Assembly: GCA_034769895.1 (NCBI GenBank)
Contig: CM068367.1
Span: forward strand, 312,231,986 to 312,295,985
Direction: 5' to 3'
From: Magicicada septendecula
Taxonomy: Eukaryota; Arthropoda; Insecta; Hemiptera; Cicadidae
DNA: 64,000 bases
Part shown: positions 54,035 to 64,000 of the stretch, piece by piece
Layout of the letters: the number at the start of each line of letters is the position of its first letter
Numbering within the stretch: the stretch's first letter is position 1
Notes under the pieces: generated by a model
Databases searched by the model: none
What the model saw: only the letters and a program-made list of their open reading frames with translations
What the model was told of the DNA's origin: nothing
Translations under genes and position numbers: made by a program

Positions 54035-55063
54035 CGGTAACGGCAGCAGTATGCAGGTGATGACTAAATATTTATAATTTTGTTGTGAAAAGAACATTCA
54101 GAAAGACAATTTTACATGAACAGTAAGACTTAAAAATTTTAAATGTAAATAATAGTTAAAGTCAGTAATTTAATTTTATAAGAAAATTTGACAGTTAATA
54201 AATTTTTTGTTATATGTTAAATATTTGGGTGTGTCAATAGAGTTAAATAATAGTTTGAAAGTAAATGTAATTAGTTTATTTTGTCTATAGCAACTAGTAA
54301 TTTTATGCTTAAGTTTAGTAGACTTGCTATTTTTGTTTCTTTTTAAATGAGTTGCTATTGGCATTTGAAGATTGAATCAAAGTACAAAAAATGACAGAAT
54401 TTAGATGACTTATTTAACATGTCTGTTTAGTTAATAAGAGTATATGATTGTTTAGTTTTTAGATGTTATGAACAGCCTAATATGTGTGAAAATTATAAAA
54501 GTGGATATTTGATATATCTAATGTTTGACTTTTTTAATATTGGAATATTTTTCTATTAATGAATAAACCTTAGGATGATTATTTTTAAATGGTTTTAAAT
54601 AATTATTTCATGTTAACAACATCTCACTCCTCTTTAAAATTTATTTAATTATTGTGCAACTACATATACTTGACGCAACGAGAAACAAAAATCCTGCGAC
54701 CTGGCCGGTGTACTACACTTAATAGTTGCGTTGAGTACATGGTTCTGTATTTGTGTGAATTTATGAAATAACAAATAATCATAACGTTGCAATATATGCT
54801 GAAAATAAACTGAAGTAAAGCATTTTTGTTTTACAATATTATATACATGACAATTGTCATTATCAACTTCAAGGCCTAATAAACTTAAAGTTAGTTAAAG
54901 TTAATTAAAGTAACTGAATAAGTAAAATATAATTAACGTTTTTGTCAATTAGATAGACCGAAGTACAAAAAAGGATGCAATTCTGAAAGGATTCCGTAGG
55001 TTACGTTTTGTCAAAACAGATCAGTTGTCAAGAATTGAAAAGCAACCAAACTAAAGAAATTAA

Positions 55064-55092
<29 letters not shown>
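55064..55092. repeat. (TG)n microsatellite
   Basis: About 14 uninterrupted TG units, followed by GCGCAG. Confidence 0.9.
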
Positions 55093-55094
<2 letters not shown>

Positions 55095-55524
55095 AGAGCA
55101 GTTTCTTGAATTAACTTTTAATCCCACGATTGTCATTCAAGTACTGACAATAAAACAATCACCCCTTAGGTTAGTGCAGGTTTTGCTGAGGAGTTTCGTC
55201 ACAAACTATTTCAGTTTATTGTTAGGCGCCTCATGGTTACGTAACGACAGTACGCCAATTGTTATTTGGTGTAATCAGTGTTTGTAGTGAAACTGCAACT
55301 AAGACAAGTTATTAAATTAATAACAGAATAAGCAAATCTGTTAACCTATCAATTAATGTAACATAATTACTGACGCATCAATGATCTTTAGTACTTAATT
55401 TAAGAAAAATAAACTTATATTAACAACAATCTAAAATATTTAATAACAGTAACCATAAACAGGAAACCTAATAATCGAACACACGCCAACTTATCCTTCA
55501 TGTCACCTTCTGTTCAGCATCGTC

Positions 55525-55675
55525 GTCGTATTCATCACCGTCATACTATCGTCATCATCATCATCATCATCATCATCATCAATTTCTTCTTCTTCTTCTA
55601 CTTCAGCATTACAAAACCACCACCATCACCACCACCACCATCGTCATCACCATCATTAACAAAAACACCACCAGC
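55525..55675. repeat. Compound trinucleotide region (ATC, TTC, CAC)
   Basis: (ATC)n around 55550-55580, (TTC)n around 55585-55600 and CAC/CCA-rich sequence to about 55675. The Ile- and Pro-rich ORF over it is an artefact. Confidence 0.85.
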
Positions 55676-55718
55676 GTTACATCATTTTATTTTTTAATGT
55701 ATAGGTTGAAGTATAAGG

Positions 55719-56530
55719 ATGGAACAGGAGCAAGGTGCAAGAGAAGGAGACCTTACAGAAGAATTTGGTGTTCAATGGGGGTTTAGGAAAGGAGATGTGC
55801 TCTCTACAATTCTGTTTAACTTGGCTCTCGAAGAAACGGTAAGGCAAATGCCTATAAGCCCAGGGGGAACGATATTTAACAGAATACTGCAGTGTCTAAC
55901 TTATGCTGATGACATAGTACTTATCTCAAGAAGCCAAGAAGACCGAAAAGAGGGTTCCTTGGGTCTAGAAGAGGCCGCAACGAATTTAGGTCTAAAAGTA
56001 AAACTGAAAAGACAGTAATAGGCAGTAAAATACAAGAGAGAAGAGCACCTCTGATAATTGGAGGACACAGAATTCAAAAAGGTTGAAAAATTTAAACACC
56101 TGAGCTCACTAGTTACTGAGGACAACATTGTGGCCGAAGAAATAAAACAAAGGATATCTGATGTAAACAGACGTTACTTCTCCCTACAAGTAATATTTAA
56201 ATGTAAAAACATAAGCAGAGCAACCAAGATTCGTCTCTATAAAACAGTTCTTAAGCCAGTGGTCGTGTACGGGTCCGAAACTTGTACAATGACAGTGACA
56301 GAGGAAGAGTGGTTGCGCAGGTGGGAAAGAAAAGTCCTCAGTATATCTGGTGCAGTGAGTGTCCAAGGAACATGGAAAATAAGGACGAATACAGAAATCC
56401 AGCAAATCTATGGAGAACCAGATATCGTCACTGACATAAAAAAATAGGTAGAATCTGGTGGGCAGTGCATGTCCAGAGAATGTTAGAGACATCCGCATTG
56501 AAGACAATTTTTACGGGGAGACCTTAGTGT
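55719..56530 (+). pseudogene. LINE (non-LTR) reverse transcriptase pseudogene, 5' truncated
   Basis: The first frame (55719-56018) reads WGFRKGDVLSTILFNLALEE and LTYADDIVLISRSQED, which contains the YADD catalytic box, then EEAATNLGLKVK. A second frame (56058-56447) continues with FKHLSSLVTEDN, EIKQRISDVNRRYFSL, LYKTVLKPVVVYGSETCTM and RWERKVLSISG. After a stop, RIWWAVHVQRMLETSA (about 56450-56500) gives the C-terminal H.RM segment. This matches the RT thumb and tail of a LINE group abundant in insects. The start at 56058 is TTG and not real. It is inactive through 5' truncation, a frameshift and stops. Confidence 0.85.
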
Positions 56531-57587
56531 CTTTACCTTCATTTATAAATATTATTAAAACTTTTATACTGTGCAGTATGCAACACTGTTTTATTTAGAC
56601 ATTTAACACTTACCACTTTACTATAACACAAAGGCTTTTTTCTTGGAAATCTTCCCAAATTGTCCGTAGAGTTTTAGTATTAAAAACAATCGTTCTGTAT
56701 TGGAAGTAACGTATTATAAGTCCCTTTGTGGAAGGTAACAATTTTGCATTATAAACTCAAATGTTTCCACTGACTCGTAATTTTAATATAAAATATTCTT
56801 TCACGATGACTTTTACAATATGTCTCCGCATCTAAACGTGAACTTTCCCATCTCTTAATACGTCTGTGATTTATGGAAGTTGAAATAAGAAACTCTACTC
56901 TTAACTTTCATAAGACGTATGGCCAACTTTTTGCTCACTAGATTTACTTCTTTCAGAATAATCTGAATTATTTATACTTCCTATTCAGTCGTCGAAATAT
57001 ATATTGTTAAATATAACGAACGACGTCTGAGACAAAGTGAATGCAGACAGGCGTGGCGACATTCTTGGCTACCGCTTTATGGCGAATAATTTTATACTAA
57101 CTCATACTCTTAGCGTTTAAACAAAACCTTACGCTTCACATGTGCAGAGGTGAATGCCAAACCTATGACTGGTTCGAACTGGGGGGTCGGCGGAAGGAGA
57201 TAGAACGAGTGAGAGACGGCGTGGCATTAGGGAGCAGACCAAACAAATATTCTGGGAAGAAGAAATTAAAAACAAACTCCGAAGAAGGATGCAACCGCGG
57301 AGGAGTTTTTCGTAAAGAGACGCAATGTATTATTTTATTGGCAGTGGTTCAACAAAGAAGAGACGGAACGTTGTGAAACAAGCAGCAGACACAAACCGCA
57401 TATAACTACAAAACGTCTACTTCACTTAGACACTTCAGCGACGCGCACGTTTTGCTTCGCTTAACTTGTAAACAAATCTCTTGCGCAATATAATACATAT
57501 CTTTTATTATATTTTAAAAATAACCGACTTAATGGATCAAATTACTCACAATTAATAAAAGCTTTGATGCAGTGAATATATTTTCTG

Positions 57588-57588
<1 letters not shown>

Positions 57589-57650
<62 letters not shown>
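57589..57650. repeat. (TG)n microsatellite
   Basis: About 31 uninterrupted TG units, followed by a CGCGCGCG run at 57663-57670. ORFs on both strands here are artefacts. Confidence 0.95.
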
Positions 57651-57654
<4 letters not shown>

Positions 57655-58255
57655 AAACTACACGCGCGCGCGTAGTCATTGTTACAAGGCAACGCGCGAA
57701 TATGGTGAAACTGGTACACAAAGTGCTTTTTTGTACACAAACTGTTATAAGAAAAATTTGTATTATCACACTTAGTACTCAGATCGTTTAACTACATGAA
57801 AGCAATAGTAACAGAAATCATACAGTACAAGACTTTCAGATTATAAATACTGATATTTCTTTGTAGATATAATTGTAGTTCCAGTGAAACTCCGATGATA
57901 TCACACCCGATGGATTCTGAAGACATAAAACAAACGCGTTCTTAGTAATGCTAAAAAGGGACATCCGATTGAAGCAACGGAATAAGGAAAAATTTTTGAT
58001 ATTAAGCAGAATAAAACACTGACGTACATGCCTGTAAATAAACTTGAAGACAGGCTTGATACACTTTCCTATCTCGTGTTCTACATTTCATTTCGATTCA
58101 CTGTTGAGCTGTAGCCTATTTCTACACGCTACAAATTACCTACAAAAGTGTTCTTGTATAACTGTACAACTTGCATAGAATCTTTTCAAGAAGCACATTT
58201 AATATTCAATAATGTAAAATATTCATTCTATAAACTTATTTCTTCTAGAATGTGC

Positions 58256-58315
58256 ACGCGCGCACACAACACCCACACACACACACACACACACACACGC
58301 ACATACACAAGCACA
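58256..58315. repeat. (CA)n-rich microsatellite with GCGCGC start
   Basis: CACGCGCGCACAC passes into imperfect (CA)n to about 58315. Confidence 0.9.
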
Positions 58316-59327
58316 CATTCACTCGCACGCGACACCGTTATCAATGTGATATCCAAGCTCCCCTCTGTCTGTTTTTGTCAATTTCAACGAAAATGTTAAT
58401 ACCAGAAAACCAATCGTTACCTGAAACAGGAAACATACAAAGCAGTTAGGATTGAAAAGTTACAGTGTGTAGATGTGTCATTGTTTCTCCACTAACTGAG
58501 TTCCTGTGTACTAATATTTTCGTTGCTATTGTAAGATGAATCTGAATAGTGTTAAATCAAGCAAAAGTCATAAGTTTATTTAACGATCATTTGGTTACTT
58601 TAGAGAAGTTTTCAACACTAATTATAGAAATTATAAAATAATACCACTTATCTATTGGCACAAAATATTTGATAATTATAGGGTTTTAAATCTCTTGGAA
58701 GTGTAAAAAGGGGGAAGCATTATTTAATTCTTGAATTCAGATAATAATGGAGAGTCTCTAATAGACATACACGCACGCTCACATACATTATTTGTTACAG
58801 AATTATACTTCATATTGCAACGAATCACAGGATCATGATAGGCGGGGCAAGTTCATATATTACACAGACAATGGACATTCATATTATATTGGTAGATGGT
58901 TAAGTTTGGTTGTTATCAATTGTATTTAGTAAGGTTAAGGGTTTAGTTTAAAAAAACTGTGCATTATTATTTATGGTTATTCATGTACTGTGTTAGTGGA
59001 AATGTGCGCGCGTGCGCGAGTGGGAATCGTTTCCCGGGCGGTGCGTGAAGTATTATCGTTGTTTTGACATTAGCTGAACTGAGACATGTGTATCGCTACA
59101 ATCCCTATACCTGTCGGACTATTGTTTACGTTCATGTATATTATTAGTATGTAGGCAGTCATGCATGAGATACGAGTAGTCTGATTACCGCTATGCATGC
59201 TGTTACAAAGTAAATGCACTCTACTGCATGAAAAGTGCATGGTCATTTATACTAACCATGTGACTTCCATCCACCAATAGAATGCGGACTGGTGGTTGGA
59301 AATTTTCTTAAGCCTGTCGTTACACAG

Positions 59328-59600
59328 GCAGTTCTTCTACGCCATCTACCGCGGACGGGACGTGCACTCCTTGTACAAGAATTCTACCGCTTGCAAGGTG
59401 TTGTAAAAACTATTCGTCGTTAGTGAAACGGGAAGACTCAGAACTGTGTGTGTAGTACACTTGCACACACCAGTGTTTTAACGCATTGTGCGTAAAATTA
59501 CAAGCAGTTCTTCACTGCTGCTACCGCGAACGGTACATACAATCCTTGTACAAGACTCTACCGCTTGCAAGGATCTGTTAAGACTTTTCGGGGATAGTAA
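59328..59600 (+). repeat. Imperfect duplication within the LTR of element C, offset 176 bp
   Basis: GCAGTTCTTC at 59328 and 59504 opens two related segments of about 95 bp. Both then contain TACCGCG.ACGG, CCTTGTACAAGA and CTACCGCTTGCAAGG. The same arrangement is present in the right LTR. Confidence 0.85.
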
Positions 59601-59985
59601 CGCGTGTGACGCATAACAATTGATTTTATATCTTTACACACGATATTAATATTGTAGTATTACGTGTGTAAGATGTGAGTGTAACTGTATCACTGTGCGA
59701 GAGTTTCCGCAGTGACAGTATCATTAATTGTTACGCAATAGTTCCATCAAGACGTTTCCGTGCTAGTGCAAGATTTCCTCATAGGGTGGTCTGCTGATCG
59801 TGGTAGACCTTGGTATTCGCGAGAACACTTGAAGAAGCCGGAGAGGTATAAGCTCAATATACCGTTATTAGATTAAACTCACTGTCACCTGAGGTATTAC
59901 TTGGTCTTAAACTCTATATAAGTTTTGCGAGTAATAAAATCCGTAGTACCGTTGTGTGTGCGAAGTGTCGGATTCATCGTGGGTA

Positions 59986-60181
59986 TTGCAGGACATCAAC
60001 CCAGCTGTTGCAGGACATCAGCCCAGCTGTTACAGGACATCAGCCCAGCTGATATAGGACATCAGCCCAGCTGTTATAGGACATCAGCCCAGCTGTTATA
60101 GGACACCAGCCCAGCTGTTATAGGACACCAGCCCAGCTGTTATAGGACCAGCCCAGCTGTTACAGGACGCCAGCCCAGCTG
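59986..60181 (+). repeat. 22-bp minisatellite in the LTR of element C, nine units
   Basis: The unit is close to TTATAGGACATCAGCCCAGC followed by TG. Eight units are 22 bp and one (the eighth) is 20 bp. Each ends in CCCAGCTG, which contains the palindrome CAGCTG. It lies about 65 bp downstream of the TATATAAG box, so it would fall in the transcribed part of the LTR if that box is used. Confidence 0.95.
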
Positions 60182-60519
60182 TAAACGTTTCTGGTGAAAC
60201 GTCTGTCATTTGTAAGCCACACCTGACGAACCATCTATACCGCAAAGACCGGCCCTTCTCTTCAACAACATCATCGTGGGAGTCTTCTTATGTAACGTAT
60301 CACGTCTTGCGTATGAACATTATTTAACATTTTAAAAGAAAGACTCTATATCAAACATTACATTCTGTACATTTCAAATATACCATATAAACTATAACTT
60401 GTGTTTGTACAATAAATAATCTTAAACCCTCCAATATAGACTTGTAATTTGAAATACACATACTATCATATCCTATGCGCCAATAGTTTAGTAATTTGTG
60501 TTGTCGCATAGAGATATTT

Positions 60520-60538
60520 TGGCGCTTAGCAACGTAGG
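60520..60538 (+). promoter_or_regulatory. Primer-binding site of element C
   Basis: TGGCGCTTAGCAACGTAGG lies 11 bp inside the left LTR, after TAGAGATATTT; element A has nearly the same spacer. Confidence 0.65.
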
Positions 60539-60920
60539 GCTCGTAATATAGCGGAAATTTTACGCTATTATATATTTGTCTATGAATATAAAACTTGTTG
60601 GAAAAATCCGACGTATAAATATAATTAACATAAAAATTGTATGTGTGTTGTTCATATGAAAAGCTGAGGATATAATTTTTCAAGTGTGCATATTCTCTTG
60701 TATATCATATATGAACAGATTTTATCAGTATATTGGAGGTTGATTATTAGTTGTTGTATGTTAGATAAGGTATCTGCATGTTGATATTTTGAACTGCTTT
60801 TTCTGTGTGCGTATAAACTGGTTACAATACGTTCTAATCTTGTTGTGATAATAATAACTTGCTTTGCGTATAAATCAATAAGTTTAAATTTACTAAATTT
60901 TAAATTAATTTGTGATCACT

Positions 60921-62846
60921 ATGTCGAATAAAAAAGAGCTTATAGAATATTTAAGGGCCAGGGCACTTGATGATAAAACCATATCTGAGCAGAGTAGAGC
61001 CGTTAGGCGGAAATTCTGGGATAGAATTGAAAGTAATATTAACGAGGCAACTCGCTTAGGGCATAGTATTTCGTTGTTCGATATGGTCGGAGATATGGAT
61101 GTTGCATGCAATTATAGTGAAGATGACGAAAGTGAAATTAGTAATAGCAACACTATTAGTCCAGAACATACTTCAGATAATTGCTGCGGGGAGATGAAAG
61201 CCGTGGAAGAAGAGATGATATCGGATATACAAGGAGTTTCAGAGGAAAGTAAAGCCAGGGATGAGGAGATGATAGCCATTAGGCAGGAATTTTGGGAAGA
61301 AATGGACGCCGACAGAGAGGATAGGATGGCGAAACTACAGGAAATGTCAGCTGATATTGAAGCAGATTTATCTGTTGAGAATATTGCACCGTGTGATAAT
61401 TTTGAAGTACCTAATGTCCTTGTGGAACATACTCTCAAAGAAAGTAATATGGAAGTTAACCAAGATGTGACATCTGAAGGATTAAAGGAGAACAGTAGCG
61501 TAGCAGGTGAACTTGAAAGTGATTATACAGAAACCACCTTATTAGGGCCTAGTAGTTCGTATCTCGGTAAAGTCGAATGTTTAGAATCTGCATCGGATTG
61601 TAGTGAGGCTAACAGAAATGAAATTAGTAGTAACAACACTGTTAGTCTGGAACATACTTCAGGTAAGTGCTGTGGTGGGGTGATATTTTGTAGTGTAACA
61701 GATATAGCATGCGAGAACCGTGAACATATGATAGGATCTGAAGCTATCATGGATGCGGACAGTGTATGCATAACACATAAAATTTCCGAACCAGTAGTAG
61801 AGCCTGGAACTAGTATGGATACTAACGGTGCAGGTATTTATGACTTATGGCCTGATGATGAGGTACTAGAAGAATCAATATCAGGTACTGAGGTGTTTAC
61901 TGAGGACGGAGAGGTGAATGATACTGGTGACAATAAGGTGACAACAATTATGGTAAATAATAATGAACCGCCGCGTAATCAGTTTCATGTTCAAACACCA
62001 CAAAATCAGCCGCAATCACAACAACATAAAAATACAACTCAGCAGATTAATACCAACTTATTAGCGACAGTTACTGGAAATGATTTAGTTGAAAAGCAGT
62101 TCAATCAATCAAGTATGAAAAATGTTAGTTATAAGAATGAAACTGTTATGTATGGCCTATATCCTGCAGCAATTAGGGATAATTTAATGTATAATAATGA
62201 TAATAGTAGTAGATATGAGGGTAATATTAATATTGAAAATGGCACCGATCTTGTGGTCGAAGCAAAAATTAGGGGTTATGTTGGCGAGATATTGTTTGAC
62301 AGCGGCACAGGAATATCGCTGTTGGACGAGCAGTTGCTAAAGAGGTGTAAAACCCACTTTATACAAAGGCCGATTCTGCCGGTATGTCACACAGGGATAA
62401 AATCAGGAGCGTGTGGGTCGCAGGTAATTAAAAAACAGGCAATTAAAGCAACATACGAGCAGGATACGGACGTAGATGCGACCGTCCTTGGAGTTAAAAA
62501 ACTCGGACATAATATGATTTGGGAAGTTGATAAATTGAATAAACGGCATGCTGCATTGGAAGTTCAGAAAGAATTATTGCCAGCTAAAGTTGATTGTCGA
62601 CCTCACGTTATCAGACTGGGACGCTCGAAAGATAAGATAACGAGTAACTCACCGACCCCCAAGGTTCAGTTAATGAGTTGCGAGATAAGGCAATTACGGC
62701 GTATATTAAACAAATTCAAATCTGTATTTCCAAGTAAACGTGTGCGTTTCAAAACTGAGAAAAATTTATACAAAAAACTCAGAAATAAATGTCAGGATAT
62801 AGGGGTAAGAATGTGTAGTGATTTAAATATGTCAATTCAGGTTTAA
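60921..62846 (+). CDS. Intact 641-residue Gag/protease-like ORF of element C
   Basis: The ATG at 60921 (ATCACTATGTCG) is taken as the start; an upstream in-frame GTG at 60912 is not. Residues 1-340 are acidic, rich in Glu, Asp and Ser, with short helical Lys/Arg/Glu segments. An EIS..NT.S.EHTS..CCG module occurs twice, at about residues 72-90 and 234-252. Residues 350-400 are Asn/Gln-rich. Then GLYPAAIRDNLMYNN and GEILFDSGTGISLLDEQLL give a retropepsin-like DSG loop at about 460-462, matching element A. The second protease hallmark (ILG) is not clear; LGVKKLGHNM stands near its place. KDKITSN near residue 572 is the linker before RT in element A, but here the ORF ends soon after. No capsid fold, zinc knuckle, RT or integrase is recognised. 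It probably descends from gag-pol by internal deletion; function unknown. Confidence 0.75.
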   Translation: MSNKKELIEYLRARALDDKTISEQSRAVRRKFWDRIESNINEATRLGHSISLFDMVGDMDVACNYSEDDESEISNSNTISPEHTSDNCCGEMKAVEEEMISDIQGVSEESKARDEEMIAIRQEFWEEMDADREDRMAKLQEMSADIEADLSVENIAPCDNFEVPNVLVEHTLKESNMEVNQDVTSEGLKENSSVAGELESDYTETTLLGPSSSYLGKVECLESASDCSEANRNEISSNNTVSLEHTSGKCCGGVIFCSVTDIACENREHMIGSEAIMDADSVCITHKISEPVVEPGTSMDTNGAGIYDLWPDDEVLEESISGTEVFTEDGEVNDTGDNKVTTIMVNNNEPPRNQFHVQTPQNQPQSQQHKNTTQQINTNLLATVTGNDLVEKQFNQSSMKNVSYKNETVMYGLYPAAIRDNLMYNNDNSSRYEGNINIENGTDLVVEAKIRGYVGEILFDSGTGISLLDEQLLKRCKTHFIQRPILPVCHTGIKSGACGSQVIKKQAIKATYEQDTDVDATVLGVKKLGHNMIWEVDKLNKRHAALEVQKELLPAKVDCRPHVIRLGRSKDKITSNSPTPKVQLMSCEIRQLRRILNKFKSVFPSKRVRFKTEKNLYKKLRNKCQDIGVRMCSDLNMSIQV

Positions 62847-63205
62847 ATGTTGTATGTAAGATGGCTCTGTGAATGAACAATAATCTAGTTTTGATAAGGA
62901 ATGTTGTCTGTGTACCCTATGACCCTGCATAAGATGTCGTTATCTGTGTGTCAAGAACATGTGTGTTTGTTTTGGTTTGAAGGTTACCACGTGTCTTTTG
63001 ATTTGATGCTTCTGTCAAAGTGACAGTTGAAATTGTTAGTATTAATTGAGGATGTTTATTTGATTTTAGTTCGAGGGTATTATTATTATTTCAGGATTAA
63101 GAAGTTGTTTTGGGTATATTAAAAAAAAAAAAATTTTTTTATTTTTTGTTAGTTAACTAAAGAAGAAAAAAAAAATTTTTTTTTTATGCGGGAAGGAGTT
63201 AATCC
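62847..63205 (+). other. 3' internal region of element C with A/T tract and polypurine-like stretch
   Basis: No ORF. A(n)T(n) runs at 63119-63187 could fold or bend strongly. GGGAAGGAGTTAATCC directly precedes the right LTR and is the likely plus-strand primer. Confidence 0.6.
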
Positions 63206-64000
63206 TGCAACGAATCACAGGATCATGATAGGCGGGGCAAGTTCATATATTACACAGACAATGGACATTCATATTATATTGGTAGATGGTTAAGTTTGGT
63301 TGTTATCAATTGTATTTAGTAAGGTTAAGGGTTTAGTTTAAAAAAACTGTGCATTATTATTTATGGTTATTCATGTACTGTGTTAGTGGAAATGTGCGCG
63401 CGTGCGCGAGTGGGAATCGTTTCCCGGGCGGTGCGTGAAGTATTATCGTTGTTTTGACATTAGCTGAACTGAGACACGTGTATCGCTACAATCCCTATAC
63501 CTGTCGGACTATTGTTTACGTTCATGTATATTATTAGTATGTAGGCAGTCATGCATGAGATACGAGTAGTCTGATTACCGCTATGCATGCTGTTACAAAG
63601 TAAATGCACTCTACTGCATGAAAAGTGCATGGTCATTTATACTAACCATGTGACTTCCATCCACCAATAGAATGCGGACTGGTGGTTGGAAATTTTCTTA
63701 AGCCTGTCGTTACACAGGCAGTTCTTCTACGCCATCTACCGCGGACGGGACGTGCACTCCTTGTACAAGAATTCTACCGCTTGCAAGGTGTTGTAAAAAC
63801 TATTCGTCGTTAGTGAAACGGGAAGACTCAGAACTGTGTGTGTAGTACACTTGCACACACCAGTGTTTTAACGCATTGTGCGTAAAACTACAAGCAGTTC
63901 TTCACTGCTGCTACCGCGAACGGTACATACAATCCTTGTACAAGACTCTACCGCTTGCAAGGATCTGTTAAGACTTTTCGGGGATAGTAACGCGTGTGAC
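63206..64000 (+). repeat. 3' LTR of element C (first 795 bp)
   Basis: It equals 58816-59610 with a constant offset of 4390 bp and two substitutions (near 63477 and 63888). The rest, including the minisatellite, lies beyond the window. Confidence 0.95.

Larger units (their letters stand above)
56531..58811. other. AT-rich spacer
   Basis: No recognised gene. A less AT-rich, CpG-containing stretch at 57130-57450 carries a 78-codon ORF (57140-57376) with a basic, unrecognised sequence. Microsatellites are listed separately. Confidence 0.5.
58816..60508 (+). repeat. 5' LTR of element C (1693 bp)
   Basis: It begins TGCAACGAATCACAGG and ends GTTGTCGCA. TATATAAG at 59915-59922 and AATAAA at 60411-60416 are probable promoter and polyadenylation signals. 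It includes an internal about 100-bp duplication and a 22-bp minisatellite. Confidence 0.92.
58812..64000 (+). mobile_element. LTR retrotransposon C, young, non-autonomous; 3' end cut by window
   Basis: The left LTR is 58816-60508 and the right LTR begins at 63206. Over the 795 bp of right LTR present there are only two differences, both T/C, and no indel, so the insertion is recent. ATAT (58812-58815) precedes the left LTR. The 2.7-kb interior holds a primer-binding site, one intact ORF and a polypurine-like region, but no RT, RNase H or integrase. LTR ends, the GLYPA-to-protease segment and the pre-LTR A/T tract relate it to element A. Movement in trans by a complete relative is inferred. 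Confidence 0.92.

Noticed and set aside
57171..57180. GGTTCGAACT resembling a tRNA B box
   Set aside because: No A box at the right distance and no acceptor stem can be formed.
59986..60181. CRISPR-like appearance of regularly repeated 22-mers
   Set aside because: The units abut with no spacers, and the array sits in a retrotransposon LTR in eukaryotic DNA; it is a minisatellite.

Overview
This is AT-rich, gene-poor nuclear DNA from an animal, most likely an insect or another arthropod. The evidence is long (CA)n, (CTT)n and GATA microsatellites, Ty3/gypsy-type LTR retrotransposons with coiled-coil Gag proteins, ZMYM1-type hAT and pogo/jerky-type DNA transposons, several LINE reverse-transcriptase fossils and traces of Penelope-like elements. 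I found no host gene that I can name, no rRNA or tRNA gene, and nothing prokaryotic. The species cannot be fixed from the sequence alone.

Layout. (1) 1-6044: LTR element A, with its left LTR cut by the window start. It has a decayed gag, a protease remnant and an integrase, but reverse transcriptase (RT) and RNase H are gone. (2) 8501-11124: a decayed hAT transposon with a ZMYM1-like transposase. (3) 11.1-28.8 kb: mostly featureless AT-rich DNA with microsatellites, a LINE 3' remnant (about 19.8-20.1 kb) and one exon-like segment. (4) 28.8-30.06 kb, minus strand: a pogo/jerky/Tigger-like transposase fossil not visible as a single ORF, followed by a short Penelope-like RT tail near 30.4 kb. 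(5) 31-42.6 kb: an 85-bp tandem repeat, two hammerhead-ribozyme-like motifs (36.35 and 41.54 kb), a 309-bp pyrimidine tract and a LINE fossil (39.85-40.4 kb). (6) 42667-47785: complete LTR element B with a 4-bp target duplication, a broken coiled-coil gag and a broken RT. (7) 47.8-58.8 kb: non-coding DNA, two more LINE fossils and microsatellites. (8) 58812-64000: LTR element C, whose right LTR is cut by the window end. It is young (2 differences in 795 bp of comparable LTR) and has one intact 641-codon ORF ending in a retropepsin-like segment, with no RT, RNase H or integrase.

How the parts relate. A, B and C share TG...CA LTRs over 1.2 kb, a TGGCGC primer-binding start shortly inside the left LTR and ATAT at every visible insertion flank. 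A and C are clearly related by their LTR ends, the GLYPA-protease region and an A/T tract before the polypurine tract. None has a complete pol, yet C is nearly undiverged, so it was probably copied in trans by an intact relative elsewhere. The most interesting item is element C: a recent non-autonomous LTR element with an intact acidic ORF containing a duplicated module, and an LTR carrying a 22-bp minisatellite. All functions are inferred from motifs read by eye; no database search was possible.
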